Made by a program: the position numbers and the translations under genes
Source: Actinomycetes bacterium
GTDB lineage: Bacteria > Actinomycetota > Acidimicrobiia > Acidimicrobiales > Palsa-688
Assembly (NCBI GenBank): GCA_021850325.1
Contig: JAJZMF010000022.1
Coordinates: 1-61,073 of the forward strand
Reading direction: 5' to 3'
DNA length: 61,073 nt
The notes under the pieces: generated by a model
Databases searched by the model: none
What the model was told of the DNA's origin: nothing
Seen by the model: the letters and a program-made list of their open reading frames with translations, nothing else
Part shown: positions 26,330 through 35,325 of the stretch, one piece after another
How the letters are laid out: each line of letters begins with the position of its first letter
How positions within the stretch are numbered: position 1 is the stretch's first letter

Positions 26330-28372
26330 ATGTCCGAACCACTGCTCGGCGAAGCAGCCGACCTGGCTCCCGGGCCGGCGCCCTCCAGCGCCGATGCCGG
26401 GGACGCCTCTTACGACCAGACAGACGGGGGAGCCGACGAAGCCGGTGCCGGTGGGCTGAACCGCAACCGACGGCGCCGGCGTGGGTCCCGTGGGGGCCGG
26501 AGCCGTCGCGGCACTGCGCAGGCCGGCATGTCCCAGGACGACGACGAACCGGGTGCCGAGCCTGTTCCGGAGGAGCAGGGCCGACGCCCCGGCACCCCGG
26601 CGCCTGTGCCGGCCTCCACCGCTCCGCCCGTACGGGCGAAGGGGCCGGCCCGGCCGGCCTCCCACGACGAGGCCCCCTCGGAGGGGCCGGAGGCGGGCGG
26701 GGACGAGGCGGGGGAGGCGCGCCGGCCCCGCATCGGTGATACGCGCCCCGGCTCGCCACCGGTGGTGAACAAGCGCCGTACCCGGCGGACCGACGAGGCG
26801 GTCAAGGCACAGGACGAGCCGTCCGAGGGCCCTGGCGCGGCCGCGACCGGCGGCCAGGAGAGGCTGGAGGCGACATCCGGAGAGGGGCGGCCCCGCCGGC
26901 CCCGGCGCAAGCGGCAGAGCGGTACAGGTCCGTCCGACGCCGGGCCCGTGCAGCCCGTGGAAGCCATCCTCCTGGACGAGCGGCCGCCCGAGGTGGCGTC
27001 CCCTGCCCCGACCGGTGGGCGCGCCGGCCGCAGGGCGGCGCTGGACAAGCGCAGCCGGGCCCTCGGCCGTTACCTGATGGTGGTCCACGTGGGCCCGACG
27101 GCCACTCAGATCGCCGTGCTCGAGGGCCGGTCGCTCATCGAGCACTACGTGTCCCGCCCGACCGATGACACCACGCAGATCGACGGCAACATCTACCTGG
27201 GCCGCGTGCAGAACGTGCTCCCGGGCATGGAAGCCGCCTTCGTTGACATAGGTACGCCCAAGAACGCCGTCCTGTACCGCGGGGACCTGCGTTACGACGA
27301 CGACGAGGTGGGCCCGGCAGCGGAGGACGCCAGCAAGCCGACACGCGGCCGGCTGGGCGGGGCGGCCCGGGACGCCCGTATCGAACAGCTCCTCCGCACG
27401 GGCCAGAACATCATCTGCCAGGTGACCAAGAACCCCATCGGGACCAAGGGCGCACGGCTCACCCAGGAGGTCTCCCTGCCGGGCCGGTTCGTCGTGCTCA
27501 TCCCCAACAGCGACACCTACGGCATCTCCAAGCGGCTGGCCGACGACGAGCGCAAGAGGCTGCGCAAGATCCTGGACGAGATCCGGCCGGCCGGCCACGG
27601 GCTCATCGTGCGCACGGCGGCGGAGGGGGCGAGCGCCGACGAGCTCGGCCGGGACGTGGCCCGCTTGCTGCGCCAGTGGGAGCAGGTCCAGCAGCTGGCG
27701 TCCACGTCCCGGGCGCCGCAACTGCTCTACCGGGAGCCGGACCTGGCAGTGCGGGTCATCCGGGAGGAGTTCAACCGGGACTACCGGGGCGTCGTGATAG
27801 ACGACCCACGGCTCTACGACCAGGTCAAGGAGTACGTTTCCAGCATCACCCCCGAGCTCGCCGACCGGGTCGAGCTGGTGAGCCCGGCGAGCGAGGCCCT
27901 TCCTCTCTTCGAGCGTTTCCGTGTGCACGAACAGGTGCACAAGGCCCTGGACCGCAAGGTGTGGCTGCCCTCGGGTGGCTCGCTCATCATCGAGCGCACC
28001 GAGGCCCTGACGGTCATCGACGTGAACACGGGCAAGAACGTGGGCACCTCCAACCTGGAAGAGACCGTCTTCCGCAACAACCTCGAGGCCGCTGAGGAGA
28101 TCGCCCGCCAGCTGCGCCTGCGGGACATCGGGGGCATCATCGTCATCGACTTCATCGACATGGAGGTGATGGCGAACCGGGCCGAGGTGATCAGGACCTT
28201 CCGGGAGGCCCTGGCCCGGGACAAGACCCGTTCCCAGGTGTTCGACATATCCGAGCTCGGCCTCGTGGAGATGACGCGCAAGCGCATCTCCGAAGGCCTG
28301 GTCGAGTCCTATTCGCAGACCTGCCCGACCTGCGGCGGGAGAGGCATCGTCTTCGACGAGTCACTGCTGTGA
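26330..28372 (+). CDS. rng: Ribonuclease E/G
   Basis: Single-strand endoribonuclease for mRNA turnover and rRNA processing. I start at ATG 26330 (GAAGGGAAG upstream), giving 680 residues. Residues 1-about 245 are disordered, basic and Pro/Arg-rich, as in actinobacterial RNase E. An S1 domain begins near 249, followed by the catalytic DNase I-like core with IDVNTGKNVG (about 564-572) and the zinc-link CPTCGGRG (about 664-672). Symbol rng or rne is equally acceptable. Followed after a terminator by unrelated convergent genes. Confidence 0.92.
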   Translation: MSEPLLGEAADLAPGPAPSSADAGDASYDQTDGGADEAGAGGLNRNRRRRRGSRGGRSRRGTAQAGMSQDDDEPGAEPVPEEQGRRPGTPAPVPASTAPPVRAKGPARPASHDEAPSEGPEAGGDEAGEARRPRIGDTRPGSPPVVNKRRTRRTDEAVKAQDEPSEGPGAAATGGQERLEATSGEGRPRRPRRKRQSGTGPSDAGPVQPVEAILLDERPPEVASPAPTGGRAGRRAALDKRSRALGRYLMVVHVGPTATQIAVLEGRSLIEHYVSRPTDDTTQIDGNIYLGRVQNVLPGMEAAFVDIGTPKNAVLYRGDLRYDDDEVGPAAEDASKPTRGRLGGAARDARIEQLLRTGQNIICQVTKNPIGTKGARLTQEVSLPGRFVVLIPNSDTYGISKRLADDERKRLRKILDEIRPAGHGLIVRTAAEGASADELGRDVARLLRQWEQVQQLASTSRAPQLLYREPDLAVRVIREEFNRDYRGVVIDDPRLYDQVKEYVSSITPELADRVELVSPASEALPLFERFRVHEQVHKALDRKVWLPSGGSLIIERTEALTVIDVNTGKNVGTSNLEETVFRNNLEAAEEIARQLRLRDIGGIIVIDFIDMEVMANRAEVIRTFREALARDKTRSQVFDISELGLVEMTRKRISEGLVESYSQTCPTCGGRGIVFDESLL

Positions 28373-28384
28373 TGCGCCGGCGCG

Positions 28385-28425
28385 ACCGGGTGGCGGACGC
28401 CTTGCGCGGCGCACCGCCGCCCGGT
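28385..28425. terminator. Hairpin between convergent rng and DinB-like gene
   Basis: ACCGGGTGGCGG pairs with CCGCCGCCCGGT (one G-T wobble) around a GC-rich loop that can itself fold. Its position between convergent stops fits a bidirectional terminator. Confidence 0.55.
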
Positions 28426-28433
28426 GGCCGTGC

Positions 28434-29027
28434 TCAGTGGGCCGGCCGAGGGGTGCGGCCCGTGAAGGCTGCGAACGCCTCCCAGGGGGTGGCGTCGGCG
28501 GGTGCTCCCACCTCGGCCCCGTAAGGGCTTCCCGGTCCCATGGCGTCCCGGTACTCAGGCTTCAGCATCGAGCGGGCAGCCTCCAGAGCGGGGCCGGCCA
28601 GGTCGTCGGCCAGTACGCCGGTGCCGGAGGTCGAGACCGCGAGGTCCCAGCTGTGCGCGGCCAGTTCCGTCAGGTACATGTCGACCAGGGTGCTGCCGTC
28701 GTAGGTCTCGCCCCAGGGCATGGTGACAGTCCGGGTGAGCGCCGTGCTCTCCGACCAGGCGGCTCGGGCCTCGCCGGCCAGGCGGCGCAGGGCGGCAGCG
28801 GCCTCGTCCAGCTCCAACGAGGGGAACTCCTCGTTGACGGGTTGCTCGCCCCGGCCCAGGGCGGCGGCGCGCCCGGCTGCCCCGACCATGTGGCTGACAA
28901 GGGTGGCGACGTCCCAGCCCGGGCATGGTGTGGCGCGGGCCAGGTCGGCCGGCGTGACGGCGGCGACGACCTGGGCTGCCTGGTCGTATGACTGGTAGAA
29001 GGCGTTGCGGTGGTCTGTTGTGCTCAT
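28434..29027 (-). CDS. TIGR03086-type DinB-like/mycothiol-dependent maleylpyruvate isomerase-fold protein
   Basis: A 197-residue helical protein of the PF11716 group. The start is ATG 29027 (AGGAG six bases upstream); an upstream in-frame start at 29057 is not used. Visible are the N-terminal TPCPGWDVATLVSHMVG block with the metal-ligand His, and HSWDLAVSTSG with a second His. Family members are metal-dependent and often use mycothiol, the actinobacterial thiol, but the specific reaction cannot be told. Divergent from the WYL regulator, which probably controls it. Confidence 0.82.
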   Translation of the reverse strand: MSTTDHRNAFYQSYDQAAQVVAAVTPADLARATPCPGWDVATLVSHMVGAAGRAAALGRGEQPVNEEFPSLELDEAAAALRRLAGEARAAWSESTALTRTVTMPWGETYDGSTLVDMYLTELAAHSWDLAVSTSGTGVLADDLAGPALEAARSMLKPEYRDAMGPGSPYGAEVGAPADATPWEAFAAFTGRTPRPAH

Positions 29028-29100
29028 GTGGCTCCTTTTTTTAGGTCCAGGCGACATGTTGCCCGATGTAAGTGGCCACCTCCTGTCCTATTTGTTGGCG

Positions 29101-29106
29101 TAGCTT
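29101..29106 (+). promoter_or_regulatory. -10 box of a probable leaderless WYL-regulator transcript
   Basis: TAGCTT is followed by seven bases and the GTG start, with no Shine-Dalgarno in between. The divergent intergenic region (29028-29113) also contains ACATGTTGCCCGATGT, a loose dyad that could be an operator. Confidence 0.35.
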
Positions 29107-29113
29107 GTGCTCA

Positions 29114-30151
29114 GTGCGCGCCGACCGCCTGGTAGCCATCCTGTTGCTGCTGCAGGCCCACGGTCAGCTCACCGTGAGGCAGATCGCGGACGAACTGGAG
29201 ACGGCTGAGCGGACCGTGCGTCGCGACCTCGACGCCCTCTGCATGGCCGGCGTGCCGCTGTACGCGCAGCGCGGTCGCGGGGGCGGATGGGCCCTTGTCG
29301 GGGGCTACCGTACTGACCTGACCGGGCTGACGGCCGACGAGGCGCGGCTCCTGCTCATGGCGACCGGCCCCGGCCCGGCCGCCTCCCTGGGGCCCGGGGT
29401 GCCCGAGGGGCTGGAGATGGCCCGGCGCAAGCTGCTCGCCGCGCTCCCCGAGCCCCTGCGCGCCCAGGTGGAGCCGGCGTCGCGCGCTCTGCTGTTCGAC
29501 AACTCCCGCTGGGGACCTGTGCCCGAGGGGCCCGTTGGTGCCCCTCCGGCGCCGGCGGGCGACAGCCCCGGCGACGGGCCGGCCGAGCGCCACCTGGAGG
29601 AGCTCAGGCGGGCTGTGGTCACGGCCCGTCAGGTGGACATGGTCTACGAACCCCCGGGACGGCCTGCCGAAGCGCGCCGCGTCCACCCCCACGGCCTGGT
29701 GTGCAAGCGGGGCGTCTGGTACCTGGTGGCGACGGCGGAGGCCGGGCTGCGCACGTACCGGGTGTCGCGGGTGCGGTCGTTGTCGGTGACCGAGGACGCG
29801 GTGGTGACCCCTCCCGGCTTCGACCTGGCGACGTCCTGGGCCTCGACGAGCAGCAGGGTGGGGGGACCTGCCGGCTCGGGCCTGGAGGTGGAGGTGGAGG
29901 TGCAGGTGGCGCAGCTGGCCCGGTTCAGGGCCATGGTCGGAGCCTGGTGGCAGGTGGCCGAGCTGGGCCCGGCCACCGATGGGCGGGTGAGGGCAGTGGT
30001 CCGGTTCCCCAACCCGTACGTGGCCGCTACCGAGATGGCCGCCCTGGCCGACTTCCTCGAGGTGCTCCACCCGGCCGAGGTGAGGGCCGAGATGGCCGAG
30101 CGGGGCCGGCGCCTGGTTGCGACCTACGGCCAGCCCGGGCTGACGCCCTGA
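29114..30151 (+). CDS. HTH/WYL-domain transcriptional regulator
   Basis: DeoR-like winged helix (residues about 1-55: VRQIADELETAERTVRRDLDAL) plus WYL ligand-sensing domain (about 180-240, with the eponymous WYL in GVWYLVATAEAG) and a C-terminal WCX extension. Start GTG 29114 gives MRADRLVAILLLLQ, the typical family N-terminus; the GTG at 29072 adds an unlikely Cys-rich leader. Divergent from the DinB-like gene. This pairing is common in actinobacteria, where the regulator usually acts on its neighbour. Confidence 0.88.
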   Translation: MRADRLVAILLLLQAHGQLTVRQIADELETAERTVRRDLDALCMAGVPLYAQRGRGGGWALVGGYRTDLTGLTADEARLLLMATGPGPAASLGPGVPEGLEMARRKLLAALPEPLRAQVEPASRALLFDNSRWGPVPEGPVGAPPAPAGDSPGDGPAERHLEELRRAVVTARQVDMVYEPPGRPAEARRVHPHGLVCKRGVWYLVATAEAGLRTYRVSRVRSLSVTEDAVVTPPGFDLATSWASTSSRVGGPAGSGLEVEVEVQVAQLARFRAMVGAWWQVAELGPATDGRVRAVVRFPNPYVAATEMAALADFLEVLHPAEVRAEMAERGRRLVATYGQPGLTP

Positions 30152-30212
30152 TCAGCACCGGCCCGGGCCCCAGCCACCTGTCGCTGGGCGAGGGGGCACG
30201 GGACGGCGGTTG

Positions 30213-30758
30213 CTACCTTGCCTGGTAGAGCGCAGTCAGGGTGGCGCGGGCCAGCACGTTGAAGGTGATGTTGAAGCCCAGGATCGCCGGAGTGGCGTCG
30301 GCTCCCACCTCCAGGTGCTCGACCTTCAGGGCGTGCACGGCGAAGATGTAGCGGTGCGCCCTGTCCCCGCGGGGCGGGGCGGCACCGATATAGCCGGCCT
30401 GGCCGCCGTCATTGCGCAACTGGACGGCCCCCCCGGGCATCCGGGTGCCCGAGGGGTCACCGGCACCCTGGGCGAGCTCGGTCACCGAACGGGGCAGGTT
30501 GGCCACTGCCCAGTGCCAGAAGCCGCTCCCGGTAGGGGCGTCCGGGTCGTAACAGGTGACGGCGAAGCTGGCGGTGGCCTCAGGGAACCCGGACCAGCGC
30601 AGGTGGGGGCTCACGTCGTGGCCTCCGGCACCGTTCCATGCGCTCACGTGGATGTTGGGCAGCTCGCCCCCGTCGACCAGGTCGTCACTCGCGAGAGCGA
30701 AGCCCGGGACGGGGGGGAGAAGGTCATAGGGGTTCGGGCTCTGCTGGCGTTCGAGCAT
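30213..30758 (-). CDS. PEBP-family (YbhB/YbcL, Raf kinase inhibitor-like) protein
   Basis: 181 residues. I prefer ATG 30758 because GGAGG lies six bases before it; TTG 30770 is the upstream alternative. PEBP blocks are SPHLRWSGFP, CYDPDAPTGSGFWHWAVANLP and YIGAAPPRGDRAHRYIF. Function in bacteria is not settled. Same strand as citrate synthase but separated from it by a strong hairpin, so probably its own unit. Confidence 0.88.
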   Translation of the reverse strand: MLERQQSPNPYDLLPPVPGFALASDDLVDGGELPNIHVSAWNGAGGHDVSPHLRWSGFPEATASFAVTCYDPDAPTGSGFWHWAVANLPRSVTELAQGAGDPSGTRMPGGAVQLRNDGGQAGYIGAAPPRGDRAHRYIFAVHALKVEHLEVGADATPAILGFNITFNVLARATLTALYQAR

Positions 30759-30785
30759 GGTTGCCTCCAAGTGGCCAGGGCTGGT

Positions 30786-30825
30786 GTGAGTGCTCCCGGC
30801 CTGTCCTGGCCGGGAGCCTACTCAC
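30786..30825 (-). terminator. Terminator hairpin of citrate synthase
   Basis: A perfect 10-bp stem (GCTCCCGGCC/GGCCGGGAGC, 6-nt loop) is extended by GTGAGT/ACTCAC across a small internal mismatch. It lies 41 bp past the gltA stop on the minus strand. Confidence 0.7.
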
Positions 30826-30865
30826 GACGCTCACGCTGACAGGGCCCCGCAGGGCCGGGCCTGGT

Positions 30866-32170
30866 TCAGACGCCGGGGCGACTGGGCACCGTGCGCTCGG
30901 TGGGCCCGGTGTAGAACTGGGTGGGCCGCCCGATGCGGTTGGGGCCGGTGGCCATCTCCATGCAGTGCGCGACCCAGCCCGCGCTGCGCCCGAGCACGAA
31001 CAGCGGCGTGAACATGGCGTCGGGGAAGCCGATGGCCCGGTAGATGATGCCCGAGTAGAAGTCGACGTTGGGGTACAGCCGCCGGGATATGAAGTAGTCG
31101 TCGGCGAGAGCCACCTCCTCGAGCTTCATGGCGATCTCGAGCAGGGGGTCGGCGGGAGCCAGCTTCTCGACCAGGTCCAGGGCGACCTGGCGTATGACGC
31201 GCGCCCGGGCGTCGGTCGTCTTGTACACGCGGTGTCCGAAGCCCATCAGGCGGAAGGGGTCGTTCTTGTCCTTGGCCTTGTCGACTATGGCGCTGAGGGG
31301 CTTGCCTGAGTCCTTGATCTCCTGCAGCATGCGGATCACCTCCTGGTTGGCACCCCCGTGCAGAGGGCCCCAGAGGGCGTTGATGGCAGCCGAGGCGCTG
31401 GCGTAGAAGGAGGCACCGGACGAGGCGACCATACGCAGAGTTGCGGTCGAGCAGTTGAGCTCGTGGTCGGCGTGCAGGACGAGCAGCGTGTTCAGGGCAC
31501 GGGCCGTGGCTTCGTCAGGCAGCTGCTCGTGGCCGGGGACGGAGAAGCAGAGCTGCAGGAAGTCCTCGACGTAGTCGAGGGACCGGTTGCTGCGTCCCCT
31601 CGGGACGCCCCGGAGGACGGAGTGGGCGTACCCGGCGAAGACCGGTACGGACGAGAGGAGACGGATGCCCGCCCGCTCCACCCGGGCCACCGGGCTCAGC
31701 GAGGCGTCGTCGTCGGCGTAGGCGTTCAGCGCCTCGGTGGCGATCGAGAGCATCGCCATGGGGTGCATGGACTGCGGGAAGGTGTCGAAGAGCCGCTCGA
31801 TGCCCACGTGCAGCACGAGGCCGGGGTCACGGACCTTGGCCACGAAGTCGTCCGCCTGCTGGGGGCTGGGCAGCTCACCGTACATAAGGAGGTAGGCGAC
31901 CTCCAGGAACGAGTGCGAGGTCGCCAGCTGCTCGACCGGGTAGCCGCGGAAGTAGAGGCGCCCGGCCTCCCCGTCGACGAAGGTGATACCCGACTGGTAC
32001 GCGGCCGTGTCGGCGTAGCCCGGGTCGTACACAGCGAGGCCGTGCTGACCGAGCGAGCTCACGTCGAGCATGGTGCGCCCCAAAGCCGGTCGGTCCACCG
32101 CGAGCTCGATGGTCTCACCACCTACTGCCAGGGTCGCCGGCCCGTTGTTTTCTGGAGCGGAACTGGGCAT
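30866..32170 (-). CDS. gltA: Citrate synthase
   Basis: Condenses acetyl-CoA with oxaloacetate (TCA entry). 434 residues, near the length of hexameric type II enzymes. Catalytic His in GPLHGGAN, His in MGFGHRVYK and Asp in PNVDFYSG are all present, as is the HADHELNCSTATLR block. AAGGAGG lies 12 bases before the ATG. It interrupts the usual rng-rplU order and is divergent from rplU. Confidence 0.95.
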   Translation of the reverse strand: MPSSAPENNGPATLAVGGETIELAVDRPALGRTMLDVSSLGQHGLAVYDPGYADTAAYQSGITFVDGEAGRLYFRGYPVEQLATSHSFLEVAYLLMYGELPSPQQADDFVAKVRDPGLVLHVGIERLFDTFPQSMHPMAMLSIATEALNAYADDDASLSPVARVERAGIRLLSSVPVFAGYAHSVLRGVPRGRSNRSLDYVEDFLQLCFSVPGHEQLPDEATARALNTLLVLHADHELNCSTATLRMVASSGASFYASASAAINALWGPLHGGANQEVIRMLQEIKDSGKPLSAIVDKAKDKNDPFRLMGFGHRVYKTTDARARVIRQVALDLVEKLAPADPLLEIAMKLEEVALADDYFISRRLYPNVDFYSGIIYRAIGFPDAMFTPLFVLGRSAGWVAHCMEMATGPNRIGRPTQFYTGPTERTVPSRPGV

Positions 32171-32286
32171 CGTGCCGAGCCCTCCTTTCTTCTGTCCTCT
32201 CGTCGTGGCAGCCTACCTTTGGCCCGTGATCGCTGGCACATGGGCTGCGCGTCGTGCCGCCCCGGGACCTGGTGGCGCGGAACCGT

Positions 32287-32292
32287 TATACT
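32287..32292 (+). promoter_or_regulatory. -10 box TATACT, leaderless rplU promoter
   Basis: TATACT ends nine bases before the rplU GTG, the same distance as TAACCT to ndk, so the mRNA likely begins at the start codon. No good -35 element is visible. Confidence 0.6.
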
Positions 32293-32301
32293 CGGACCCT
32301 T

Positions 32302-32616
32302 GTGTACGCAGTGATCAAGACAGGCGGCAAGCAGGAGCGCGTCGAAGAGGGCCAGCGCTTGGCGGTCGAGCTCCTCGGCGTCGCCGAGGGCGAGGAGGTC
32401 TCGTTCTCCCCGTTGATGCTCGTGGACGGTGCCACCGTGCTCTCCAGGCCGGCGGAGCTGGCCGGGGCCAGGGTGACAGCCCGCGTGGTGGGGGAGGAGA
32501 AGGGCCCCAAGATCCATGGGTTCGTCTACAAGCCCAAGACCCGTGGCCGGCGCAAGTGGGGCCACAGACAGCGTTACAGCACCATCCAAGTGACCTCGAT
32601 CTCCCGGGAGGCCTGA
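32302..32616 (+). CDS. rplU: 50S ribosomal protein L21
   Basis: 104-residue large-subunit protein. The GTG at 32302 gives MYAVIKTGGKQERVEEG, the standard L21 N-terminus. The frame is open upstream to 32254, but that part would lie in the promoter. C-terminal RNA-binding block KPKTRGRRKWGHRQRYS is present. Cotranscribed with rpmA three bases later. Confidence 0.95.
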   Translation: MYAVIKTGGKQERVEEGQRLAVELLGVAEGEEVSFSPLMLVDGATVLSRPAELAGARVTARVVGEEKGPKIHGFVYKPKTRGRRKWGHRQRYSTIQVTSISREA

Positions 32617-32619
32617 TCC

Positions 32620-32886
32620 GTGTCCAAGACCAAAGGTGGCGGCAGCACCCGTAACGGGCGCGACAGCGCAGCCCAGCGCCTCGGTGTCAAGGTCTTCGAC
32701 GGCGGTGCCGTGAGCGCCGGGTCGATCATCGTGCGCCAGAGGGGCACGCGTTTTCATCCAGGCTCGGGCGTGGGCCGGGGCTCCGACGACACGTTGTTCG
32801 CCCTGGTCGACGGACAGGTCCGTTTCGCCAGCCGGAACGGGCGTCGCCTGGTCGACGTACAGCCTCCGGTCGCCGCCGGCAGCTGA
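32620..32886 (+). CDS. rpmA: 50S ribosomal protein L27
   Basis: 88 residues, GTG start, N-terminus [17 protein letters not shown] near the peptidyl transferase centre, followed by [20 protein letters not shown]. There is no Firmicutes-type cleavable N-terminal extension. The sequence is intact. Confidence 0.96.
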   Translation: MSKTKGGGSTRNGRDSAAQRLGVKVFDGGAVSAGSIIVRQRGTRFHPGSGVGRGSDDTLFALVDGQVRFASRNGRRLVDVQPPVAAGS

Positions 32887-32959
32887 AGCCGTCCTCTCCC
32901 TGAGCGCTCGCCACAGGCCGGCCCCGTGGCCGGCGTGACCAGGTCGCCGGAGCGCAGCC

Positions 32960-34207
32960 TTGTTCGTTGACGAGTGCCAGATCCATGTGAAGGCGGGTGA
33001 CGGGGGAGCGGGCGCGGTCTCCTTCCGGCGCGAGGCGCACGTGGCCGAGGGAGGCCCGGACGGGGGGGACGGGGGTAACGGCGGGGACGTGTGGCTGGTC
33101 GCAGACCACAACGTGGCCTCACTGCTCTCGTTCAAGGACCACCCCCACCGCCGTGCCACCTCCGGGTCGCACGGCATGGGCAAGGGCAGGCACGGCCGTT
33201 CCGGCACGGGCACGGACGTGCCGGTGCCGGAGGGCACGGTCGTGCGAGACCAGGCCGGCACCGTGCTCGCAGAGCTGAACGAGCCCGGTACCCGCTGGCT
33301 GGCTGCCAAAGGGGGGCAGGGGGGCCGGGGCAACGCCCGGTTCCTGTCCAACCGGCGCCGTGCTCCGGCGTTCGCAGAGCAGGGCGAGGCGGGCGAGGAG
33401 CACTGGTACGACCTGGAGCTCAAGCTCATGGCCGACGTGGCCCTGGTGGGCTTCCCCAATGCCGGCAAGTCCACGCTGATCTCGCGCGTGTCGGCCGCCA
33501 AGCCGAAGGTGGCCGACTACCCCTTCACCACGCTCGAGCCCCACCTCGGGGTGGTCCGTTTCGACGACCACGAGTTCGTGGCGGCGGACATCCCGGGCCT
33601 GGTCGAGGGAGCAAGCGAGGGACGGGGGCTCGGCTACCGGTTCCTGCGCCACATCGAACGTGCCCGCGTCCTGCTCGTCCTGGTCGACCTGGCCCCCGTC
33701 GACGGCCGCTCGCCCCGGGACCAGGAAGAGGTCCTGCTCCATGAGCTGGGGAACTACCGGCCCGAGCTCCTGGAGCGCCCCCGCCTGGTCGTAGGGTCGC
33801 GGGCAGACCTGGTCGACGAGCAGGTCAGGGCGCTGGCTGTCGCTGCGGACCTGCCCGTCATCTCGGCGGTGACCGGGGAAGGGCTTTCCTGGCTGCTGGG
33901 CCACCTGGGGGAGATGGTGGCGGAGGCCCGGGCTAGGACCTCGGTGGTGCGTGAGGTCGTCGTCCACCGTCCCGTGCCCGCCGGGGTCCAGGTGGAGCGG
34001 GCACCGGACGGGTCGCTGGTGGTCAGGGGGCGTCAGGCGGAGAGGGCGGTGGCTCTTTCCGACCTCACGGACGCCGGTGCCCTCGCCTACGCCCAGGGAC
34101 GCCTGAGGCACCTGGGAGTGGACCGCGCCCTGGCCCGGGCCGGTGCCCGCCGGGGTGACCTGGTGCGTATCGGCCGCTTCGAGTTCGAATGGGAACCCGA
34201 CCTGTGA
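32960..34207 (+). CDS. obg: Obg GTPase
   Basis: Essential large-subunit-associated GTPase. 415 residues starting at TTG 32960 (GGAG seven bases upstream). The Gly-rich Obg fold occupies 1-about 157, the G domain about 158-325 and the C-terminal OCT domain the rest. G1 is GFPNAGKST near 164 and G3 is DIPGLVEGASEG near 210. The guanine-specifying G4 motif, normally NKxD, reads GSRAD (about 279-283): Asn and Lys are replaced by Ser and Arg. The SA(V/K) G5-like SAVTGEG follows. Overlaps proB. Confidence 0.94.
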   Translation: MFVDECQIHVKAGDGGAGAVSFRREAHVAEGGPDGGDGGNGGDVWLVADHNVASLLSFKDHPHRRATSGSHGMGKGRHGRSGTGTDVPVPEGTVVRDQAGTVLAELNEPGTRWLAAKGGQGGRGNARFLSNRRRAPAFAEQGEAGEEHWYDLELKLMADVALVGFPNAGKSTLISRVSAAKPKVADYPFTTLEPHLGVVRFDDHEFVAADIPGLVEGASEGRGLGYRFLRHIERARVLLVLVDLAPVDGRSPRDQEEVLLHELGNYRPELLERPRLVVGSRADLVDEQVRALAVAADLPVISAVTGEGLSWLLGHLGEMVAEARARTSVVREVVVHRPVPAGVQVERAPDGSLVVRGRQAERAVALSDLTDAGALAYAQGRLRHLGVDRALARAGARRGDLVRIGRFEFEWEPDL

Positions 34208-35316
34208 GCGCAGCCGGGGCGGGCCATGGGCGGACGGTGGTGGTCAAGATCGGCTCGTCGTCGATAACCGACGCGCAGGGCCGCGTCGCCCGGGCGGCTC
34301 TGGACAAGCTGTGCGCCGAGGTGGCCGAGCTGCACGTGAACGGGGACCAGGTCGTCGTCGTGAGCAGTGGTGCCGTGGCGGCAGGCCTGCACGTGCTCGG
34401 CATCCATCCCCGCCCCAGTGACCCAGCCGTGCTCCAGGCGGTGTCGGCTGTCGGCCAGAGCCGCTTGATGGGCCACTACGAGCGGGGTTTCGAAGCGGTC
34501 GGCCTGTCCTGCGGACAGGTCCTCCTGGCCCCGCTGGACTTCTTCAACCGGGCCCAGTACCTCCACGCCCGCCAGACCCTGAACGTCCTGCTGGGGCTGG
34601 GAGTGGTGCCGGTGGTCAACGAGAACGACGCCGTGGCCGACGACGAGATCCGTTTTGGCGACAACGACCGGCTGGCGGCCCTGGTCGCCCACCTCGTTCA
34701 GGCGGACCTGCTGGTCCTGCTGACCGATGCTGCCGGCCTGTTCACCGCCGACCCGCGCCGGGACGAGGGTGCCCGGCTGGTCGAAGAGGTGGCCGAGGTG
34801 GACCAGGTGCTGTCGCTGGCCGGGGGGCCGGGCAGCGAGCGGGGGAGCGGCGGTATGGCTTCCAAGTTGGCGGCGGCCAAGATCGCAGCCTGGTCCGGGG
34901 TGCCGGTGGTCATCGCCTCGGCCGAGCGTCCCCGGGTGCTGCCGGACGCCGTCAACGGTGTGAGCGGTGTCGGGACGCTGGTGCGGGCCCGACCGGCCCG
35001 CCTCCCCGCCCGCAAGCTCTGGATAGCCTTCGCGCTGGCGCCCACGGGGAGGGTGGTGGTGGACGACGGGGCAAAGAGGGCGCTCCTGGAACGGGGGGTG
35101 TCGCTGCTACCTGCAGGGGTCACCGCCGTCACGGGCGAGTTCCAAGCTGACGAGGCCGTGGAGCTGGCCGGACCGGACGGGGCTGTGTTCGCCAAGGGCC
35201 TGGTCAGGCACAGTGCCAAGGCACTGGCCGAGTGGGCCGGCCGGCGCAGCAGCGACCTGCCTGCCGAGGTACCGGCCGAGGTCGTCCACCGGGACGACCT
35301 GGTGCTGCTGCCCTGA
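34204..35316 (+). CDS. proB: Glutamate 5-kinase
   Basis: First step of proline synthesis, phosphorylating the gamma-carboxyl of glutamate. 370 residues: amino-acid kinase domain (VVVKIGSSSI at the N-terminus, NENDAVADDEIRFGDND near 140-157, GSGGMASKLAAAK) plus a C-terminal PUA domain from about 275. I choose GTG 34204, overlapping the obg stop (GTGA), over ATG 34189. The usual partner proA is not adjacent. Last gene of the cluster before a convergent gene. Confidence 0.94.
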   Translation: MSAAGAGHGRTVVVKIGSSSITDAQGRVARAALDKLCAEVAELHVNGDQVVVVSSGAVAAGLHVLGIHPRPSDPAVLQAVSAVGQSRLMGHYERGFEAVGLSCGQVLLAPLDFFNRAQYLHARQTLNVLLGLGVVPVVNENDAVADDEIRFGDNDRLAALVAHLVQADLLVLLTDAAGLFTADPRRDEGARLVEEVAEVDQVLSLAGGPGSERGSGGMASKLAAAKIAAWSGVPVVIASAERPRVLPDAVNGVSGVGTLVRARPARLPARKLWIAFALAPTGRVVVDDGAKRALLERGVSLLPAGVTAVTGEFQADEAVELAGPDGAVFAKGLVRHSAKALAEWAGRRSSDLPAEVPAEVVHRDDLVLLP

Positions 35317-35325
35317 GCAGGCGGT

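Noticed and set aside
29028-29045. T-rich run as a terminator
   Set aside because: On the minus strand it is the A-rich Shine-Dalgarno region of the DinB-like gene.
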